Assembly: GCA_905479665.1 (NCBI GenBank)
Contig: CAJQNM010000201.1
Span: 1-10,587 of the forward strand
Direction: 5' to 3'
Length of the DNA stretch: 10,587 nucleotides
From: an uncultured Saprospiraceae bacterium
GTDB lineage: Bacteria; Bacteroidota; Bacteroidia; Chitinophagales; Saprospiraceae
Shown: positions 6,438 to 10,587 of the stretch, one piece after another
Position numbering within the stretch: position 1 is the stretch's first letter
How the letters are laid out: every line of letters begins with the position of its first letter
Notes under the pieces: model-generated
The model's input: only the letters and a program-made list of their open reading frames with translations
Told to the model about the DNA's origin: nothing
Database searches by the model: none
Translations under genes and position numbers: made by a program

Positions 6438-7388
6438 GTGATTTTATTATTACTCGTCTCTGCCCTCTGTACAATGTCGCCCGAGCTTCCCAGCGTGCAA
6501 TCTGAACCAGTGAGTGACACCATTGGTATATCCCTCATGGTACTCGGCACCGTACAAGATGCAGGCTTGCCGCACATCGGCTGTCGCAAAGCCTGTTGTC
6601 GAGATTTCTTCCGCACCGGAAGATCCAAGCACATGGTGGTCTCGCTGGGATTGATCGATCACGGAAATCGCAAGAAATTCCTCTTGGAAGCCACCCCGGA
6701 TATGTCGGCGCAAATAAAAGACCTTAAGGAAAGTGGTTTTGCTAGTGAGCAGGAAACTCCCGATGGCATCTTCTTGACCCATGCCCACATCGGCCACTAC
6801 GCCGGCCTGATGTATTTGGGCAAGGAAGCGCTGGGTGCAAAAGGGGTACCCGTATACGCTATGCCACGGATGAAAAAATTCTTAGAAACCAATGGCCCTT
6901 GGAGCCAGCTGGTGAGTGATGAGAATATTGCGCTCCAGGAAATCGCGGCAGAAGACACTGTTTCGCTCACCCCACAAATTCAAATGATCCCCCTCCTGGT
7001 ACCGCATCGGGATGAATTTTCTGAAACAGTCGGCTATAAAATCCTCGGTCCAAATAAATCAGTCTTGTTCATACCCGATATTAATAAATGGGATTTGTGG
7101 GAGCGAGACATCGTTCAGGAAATCAGGGACGTGGACTATGCATTTATCGACGCCACCTTTTACGATGCAGCTGAAATAAATCACCGCGATATTTCGGAAA
7201 TACCTCATCCCTTTGTCGTCGAAAGCATGGCAATATTTGACGACTTGCCTGCCAGAGAAAAACAAAAGATTCAATTTATTCACCTTAATCATACGAACCC
7301 ATTGCACAATGAAGAGAGTGTGCAATATCAAGAAGTGCTAAAGCAAGGCTACGGGGTAGCGAAACAAGGAGCTATTTATGGACTTTAA
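6438..7388 (+). CDS. PqqB-like metallo-beta-lactamase-fold hydrolase, probably exported
   Basis: This 316-residue MBL-fold protein belongs to the PqqB-like group common in Bacteroidota. Features in order: a hydrophobic N-terminus ILLLLVSALC (2-11), the first strand with LMVLGTVQDAG (33-43), the Cys cluster GCRKACC (Cys49, Cys53, Cys54) that in relatives binds a structural zinc, and the metal motif THAHIGH (114-120), i.e. HxHxGH where most MBL enzymes have HxHxDH. Then come VPHRDE (His190), FIPDINKW (Asp209 is the PD aspartate region), FIDATFYD (Asp238) and IHLNHTNP (His282, His285). The true PqqB takes part in PQQ cofactor synthesis, but no other pqq gene is here, so a different hydrolase role is likely. 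The start is GTG; an in-frame TAA at 6426 rules out a longer ATG start, and the next ATG (6474) would remove the hydrophobic segment. The signal peptide has no basic n-region, which is odd. REP-like repeats lie directly upstream. Confidence 0.9.
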   Translation: MILLLLVSALCTMSPELPSVQSEPVSDTIGISLMVLGTVQDAGLPHIGCRKACCRDFFRTGRSKHMVVSLGLIDHGNRKKFLLEATPDMSAQIKDLKESGFASEQETPDGIFLTHAHIGHYAGLMYLGKEALGAKGVPVYAMPRMKKFLETNGPWSQLVSDENIALQEIAAEDTVSLTPQIQMIPLLVPHRDEFSETVGYKILGPNKSVLFIPDINKWDLWERDIVQEIRDVDYAFIDATFYDAAEINHRDISEIPHPFVVESMAIFDDLPAREKQKIQFIHLNHTNPLHNEESVQYQEVLKQGYGVAKQGAIYGL

Positions 7389-7437
7389 AGAGATTGAGGT
7401 TTGCAAGGATGTACCTCACAAACATATTGCACAGATC
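7389..7437. other. Convergent gap without clear terminator
   Basis: Only 49 nt separate the stop codons of two convergent genes. GAGGT (7396-7400) and ACCTC (7413-7417) could pair weakly, and GTTTG/CAAAC offers a competing fold, but there is no T-tract. Transcripts from both sides probably overlap here. Confidence 0.4.
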
Positions 7438-10296
7438 TCATTGCACCATATTACTCAATGTGATGGTCGATCCATCCTCAAGCATTTTCAGATGACGTAC
7501 TTGGTCGACTTCATATCGGTTTACGATCAAGGTGCCCGGACCAAAGTCGATCTTCTTGCGATAGGCGGCAAAACCTTCACGTACATTCGATAGCCGAATA
7601 AACTCAATGGTGAGTTCAGACAGATCTTTTGAGACCGCTCCCATTTTCGAATCGCTGATTTCAATATTATTCGCGTAAATAATGGAATGCTCGCCAGCCG
7701 AGATACCTTTATCTCCGATGCGTTTCATGATGACATTATCTATGCGAGCAGTACTCCCGGAAAAATCAAGGGCATCATTGCCAGTATCAGCAAACCGGCA
7801 ATTGGATATTTCGCCCTGGCAGAAATCACTATCGAGGGCATCAAACGCAGTCTTTGCAAATTGGCAATTATCCAGCAGAAAAGTTGTGTTGACCACATTG
7901 AGTGCATCTTCCTGACGACTGTCCTCGAAAGACGTGTTTCGGATTGATACCGGACTTTGATAAAATGTAACACCACCCGTCAAGACATACCCAGAGTCCT
8001 CGATGGTACCCAGCTGTCTGAAGCGGGTATGACTAATACTGGACTCCTCGGCGGCACGAACTACGGCAATTGCACCGGTCCCATCCTGCGAGTAAATGAC
8101 AACAGGATCTTCAGCAGAGCCCAACATATCAATGGGTGAATAAGAAAGCAGATATGCGTTCTTACTCAAATTGATCTCTGTGCCTGCAGGAAAAACTAAA
8201 CGATATCCTTCCGGCACAATGAGTGGTTTGCTGAGGTGGCCACTTTGTGCAATAATCTCCTGGTCGATCACTGTAAAACCAGCCGCCTCAACCTTATCTA
8301 TCGATGCTTCTTGTTTTTGAGGAATAATCAGGTGTAGCGGCGAGACAATGGCTTGAAGCTGCTCACCGCCTCCAGCAAGCTCAAAAAACACCTGCCGTAG
8401 ACCTTCAGGTAAACGTATGGTATGGGCCTTATTATTATAGGTGGTCGGTGTGATGAAAATGGGCTGTTCAAGACTCTGAATGAGGTTTCCAGCCGCACGA
8501 TAGCCAGTAATCTGAAGCGGTAAAATATGGGTATTGATGACCGAATACGAATCTGGTCCAGCAGCAAATATTCCCAGACTCTGCGATTTAGGAGGTAATG
8601 CTACCTGCCACTGTTTGATACGGCGGAGTAATCTTTGACGATCATACACCGAACCCGAATATTCTGACTTCAGTGCTTTCTCTAAGGCCATGATCATGCC
8701 ATGTTGATCTTTCTGAAATTTATCGACGTAATCCGTAAACGCAAGTTTCCAGAGAAAGCGGCAATAGTGGGTCATTATTTCAGCATCCTCAAAAACGTTT
8801 ATATACGGATTGTGAGTATTCTTTTTGTACGCCCGCTCAGCAAGTATGGCAGAATATGCTGACAGTTTTTCGCTAAAGCCGTCGTAGCCAATGGGCTCCA
8901 GTAAATCGGCAACGGGATTATAGTACCAGCGCTGATTATGCCACGCCATCCCATGGTATGCCTCAGTCAGGTCCACAATGGCTAGGTACTTGCCCATGCG
9001 CTCGGCATCAATGTATTTACTGAGTGCGGTTGCGCCGTATTTATACTCAGCGAGCATGGCATAGCCCCGTTCCGTTTGTTTGCCGAGGCGGTCATTTTCA
9101 AGCGCATTTTCTTCTTCAAAACTCTCGGTCTTCGAAGACCAAAAAGCGCGTTCTCCAATGGAGGCATCAAAAAAATATTTGTCTTCTTTTTGAAGCGCTT
9201 TCATTCGTTTTATCGAATCCCAGAAATCATCTTCCGATAATTTTAAAATAGGTCCTTCTCTCCGGTTGCGATGCTCGGCAAGTGATTTTACAAAATGCTC
9301 TTCCATCGCATAGATGCCAAGCATTTTACCATTGAGTTTTAGTTTTACAAATTCATAGCTGGGTGCAAGAATATCCTCCTGTCTCAATAATTCGTGAAAT
9401 GCCCATTCATGCATAAAGCTGCGGGTATGGGGACTCTGAACACTAAATACTTGCTTACCATCTATTGCCCCATCTTCTAACTTAATCCTAAAAGACCATT
9501 TATCTGCTTCCAAGTGGTCGAGCCAATCTCCCTTTAACCGAAGTCTGGCAGCGTAAAGCTCACTTTGGTAAATCACCCTTGCATCAATCCAATCTGATCG
9601 GTCACTTTCCAAAATCCCTTTTTCCCACGCTTTGTCTCTTTTCGCTTCGAGTTTGAGCATGCCTGTGGCAGAAGTCTCAATTAATAATTCGGGCAGGGCG
9701 ACCTTCTCGTAATTTTTCACAACCGGCACCTCTCTCAACTCTAAGTCATCAAAATATACACTCTTTTCGCCATCTGGCTCCATGAAACAGTAAATCTTGA
9801 TCCGGTCAACGGAGGCAGGCACATTGAGATTCAGTGTGAGCAGATCCCAGTCTCCTTCACTTCGTATGGGGGTTACCGTACTTTCATAAAAGTCCTTGCC
9901 TTTTTCTGCGGACGCGACCAGTACGCCCTTTGCCCCATCCGGACTGTTTCGCCAAACACTTACCTCCAATCTGCGTGATTCTTGAGGCTCAAACCAGTGT
10001 GCGAGCGCGTAGATTTTCTTATCAGTAACGGCGACCGAAAATTTTCCCGAACGAGCAAAGAGGTCACTTTGACGGTCTCCGCCAGCAAACCGATGTTCGC
10101 CATTCACAAATTGACCTTTTTCAGTGGTTTCCATATCAGTCGCTGCGACCAAGACACTTTCGGTAATTTGCTCGCTCGTATGCTCATGACGACCGTCTGT
10201 ATAAAGAAAGAGGCTCAAGAGAAAAAGGCCCGGTATTAGGATCAAGGGAAGATCGAACCAGCGAAATTTCTTTGTCGATTTACCTTTGATGATCAT
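7438..10296 (-). CDS. Membrane-anchored CotH kinase-like protein with C-terminal right-handed beta-helix
   Basis: This is a 952-residue protein. A basic start (MIIKGKSTKKFR) and one hydrophobic helix (~16-32) make a signal anchor, with the rest outside the inner membrane. Residues ~60-190 look like a beta-sandwich/carbohydrate-binding-type domain (ending YFDDLELREVPV). Residues ~200-560 match the CotH family: RLRLKGDWLDHLEADKWSFR (251-270), FHELLRQEDILAPSYEFVKL, NGKMLGIYAMEEHF (322-335), RREGPI and WHNQRWYYNPVADLLEPIGY followed by Asp472. In spore-coat CotH and Fam20-like relatives these surround the ATP/Mg site, so Glu332/Glu333 and Asp472 are candidate catalytic residues. Residues ~690-930 form a parallel beta-helix with DAL(N/D)-type turns every 22 residues (796, 818, 840, 862, 885). 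The protein may phosphorylate or bind an envelope protein or polysaccharide; this is inference. Start: the ATG overlaps the TGA of a 25-codon ORF (ATGA). Confidence 0.92.
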   Translation of the reverse strand: MIIKGKSTKKFRWFDLPLILIPGLFLLSLFLYTDGRHEHTSEQITESVLVAATDMETTEKGQFVNGEHRFAGGDRQSDLFARSGKFSVAVTDKKIYALAHWFEPQESRRLEVSVWRNSPDGAKGVLVASAEKGKDFYESTVTPIRSEGDWDLLTLNLNVPASVDRIKIYCFMEPDGEKSVYFDDLELREVPVVKNYEKVALPELLIETSATGMLKLEAKRDKAWEKGILESDRSDWIDARVIYQSELYAARLRLKGDWLDHLEADKWSFRIKLEDGAIDGKQVFSVQSPHTRSFMHEWAFHELLRQEDILAPSYEFVKLKLNGKMLGIYAMEEHFVKSLAEHRNRREGPILKLSEDDFWDSIKRMKALQKEDKYFFDASIGERAFWSSKTESFEEENALENDRLGKQTERGYAMLAEYKYGATALSKYIDAERMGKYLAIVDLTEAYHGMAWHNQRWYYNPVADLLEPIGYDGFSEKLSAYSAILAERAYKKNTHNPYINVFEDAEIMTHYCRFLWKLAFTDYVDKFQKDQHGMIMALEKALKSEYSGSVYDRQRLLRRIKQWQVALPPKSQSLGIFAAGPDSYSVINTHILPLQITGYRAAGNLIQSLEQPIFITPTTYNNKAHTIRLPEGLRQVFFELAGGGEQLQAIVSPLHLIIPQKQEASIDKVEAAGFTVIDQEIIAQSGHLSKPLIVPEGYRLVFPAGTEINLSKNAYLLSYSPIDMLGSAEDPVVIYSQDGTGAIAVVRAAEESSISHTRFRQLGTIEDSGYVLTGGVTFYQSPVSIRNTSFEDSRQEDALNVVNTTFLLDNCQFAKTAFDALDSDFCQGEISNCRFADTGNDALDFSGSTARIDNVIMKRIGDKGISAGEHSIIYANNIEISDSKMGAVSKDLSELTIEFIRLSNVREGFAAYRKKIDFGPGTLIVNRYEVDQVRHLKMLEDGSTITLSNMVQ

Positions 10297-10370
10297 GTAG
10301 CGATTTCTAGCTTATCGACAAAGTTCAGTGTCGAATTGAACTCCTCAAGGTATTGTTCGAATTGCAGCAT
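10293..10370 (-). CDS. Possible 25-aa leader peptide overlapping the CotH gene start
   Basis: An ATG on the minus strand (complement of 10368-10370) opens a 25-codon frame beginning MLQFEQYLEEFNST and ending IAT-stop. Its TGA shares four bases with the CotH ATG (ATGA), the classic layout of translational coupling. The peptide is acidic and amphipathic, with no signal peptide. An in-frame TGA four codons upstream means it is not the end of a longer intact gene, though it could be the remnant of one. I recognise no family. Short ORFs arise by chance, so confidence is low, but the overlap makes it worth listing. Confidence 0.27.
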   Translation of the reverse strand: MLQFEQYLEEFNSTLNFVDKLEIAT

Positions 10371-10383
10371 ATGGTTTTTTCAA

Positions 10384-10442
10384 AGTGTAATATCGAAAAT
10401 TTCGGTGTTTGCACCACCTCCAAAGCAGCATCTAATTACACT
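10384..10442. promoter_or_regulatory. Inverted repeats upstream of the CotH gene
   Basis: AGTGTAAT (10384-10391) and ATTACACT (10435-10442) are exact inverted copies. Between them lie CGAAAATTTCG (10394-10404, a perfect palindrome around one A) and GGTG-TTTG-CACC (10404-10415). On the minus strand the block lies 88 bp upstream of the CotH start, where its promoter should be. A TTACACTTTG sequence there is one base off the Bacteroidota -7 pattern TAnnTTTG. Operator function is speculative. Confidence 0.27.
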
Positions 10443-10587
10443 GCAAATCCTGTATCCTCCGGCATGAATTGCCTAATTTCTCTTCTTCCTCGACAAGCAC
10501 TTTCCAGCGGGAGGATATCCTTCAGGGGCAGGGTAGCGCGGGGGTGTCAGGGAGCCTTTTCAGCCGCGCGAGCCCCCTTCCCCTTAA
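10443..10587. other. Non-coding right edge, GC-rich and palindrome-containing from about 10500
   Basis: No credible gene is seen on either strand. From about 10500 composition shifts to G/C-runs, with the palindrome AGGATATCCT (10512-10521, extendable to 14 bp with one wobble), CAGGGGCAGGG and GCGCGGGGGTG, and a repeated GAGCC (10552-10556 and 10570-10574). The style resembles the repeat island at 4840-5046 more than the coding DNA. It may be an interspersed repeat cut by the window edge, or the 3' flank of a further gene. Confidence 0.35.

Noticed and set aside
7378..7593. Plus-strand ORF of 71 codons starting within the end of the PqqB-like gene
   Set aside because: It runs almost entirely antisense to the CotH gene's 3' end, whose frame is clearly coding, and it has no recognisable domain.

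Overview
The window looks like a chromosomal stretch from a member of the Bacteroidota, most likely a Cytophagales-type bacterium. This is inferred from gene families and style: an FtsX/MacB-type permease with an N-terminal 'permease prefix' domain translationally coupled to a PadR regulator, a PqqB-like metallo-beta-lactamase-fold exported protein, a CotH/beta-helix fusion, start codons without obvious Shine-Dalgarno sequences, and intergenic palindromic repeats. No rRNA, tRNA, CRISPR, phage or transposase gene is visible.

Layout, left to right. The 3' end of an aldo/keto reductase gene (+) enters from outside and converges on a two-gene operon on the minus strand: a PadR repressor (3375-3046) and, overlapping it by 8 nt, a large ABC-transporter-type permease (3053-423). 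An intergenic region of about 250 bp, holding a strong inverted repeat, separates PadR from a divergent 399-residue protein (+, 3624-4823) that I cannot assign. That gene converges on a secreted endonuclease/exonuclease/phosphatase-family protein (-, 6228-5059) across a repeat island of about 235 bp. The island holds one perfect 20-bp palindrome, two inverted copies of a GC-rich palindrome, and a 10-bp tandem repeat. The phosphatase-family gene diverges from a PqqB-like metallo-hydrolase gene (+, 6438-7388) across about 210 bp with a cluster of REP-like palindromes. Both of these genes start with GTG. The metallo-hydrolase converges, with a 49-nt gap, on a 952-residue membrane-anchored CotH-kinase-like/beta-helix protein (-, 10296-7438). 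A 25-codon ORF overlaps the CotH start as ATGA. The last 217 bp show no gene and become GC-rich and palindrome-rich at the right edge.

How the genes work together: only PadR and the permease form a clear functional pair, a ligand-responsive repressor controlling its own operon with an envelope-stress or efflux-type permease. The phosphatase-family protein, the PqqB-like protein and the CotH protein all carry export or anchor signals, so the right half is rich in envelope and periplasmic proteins, but nothing shows that they share a pathway. The most unusual points are the REP-like arrays, the unassigned 399-aa gene, the extracytoplasmic CotH/beta-helix fusion, and the short ORF coupled to it.
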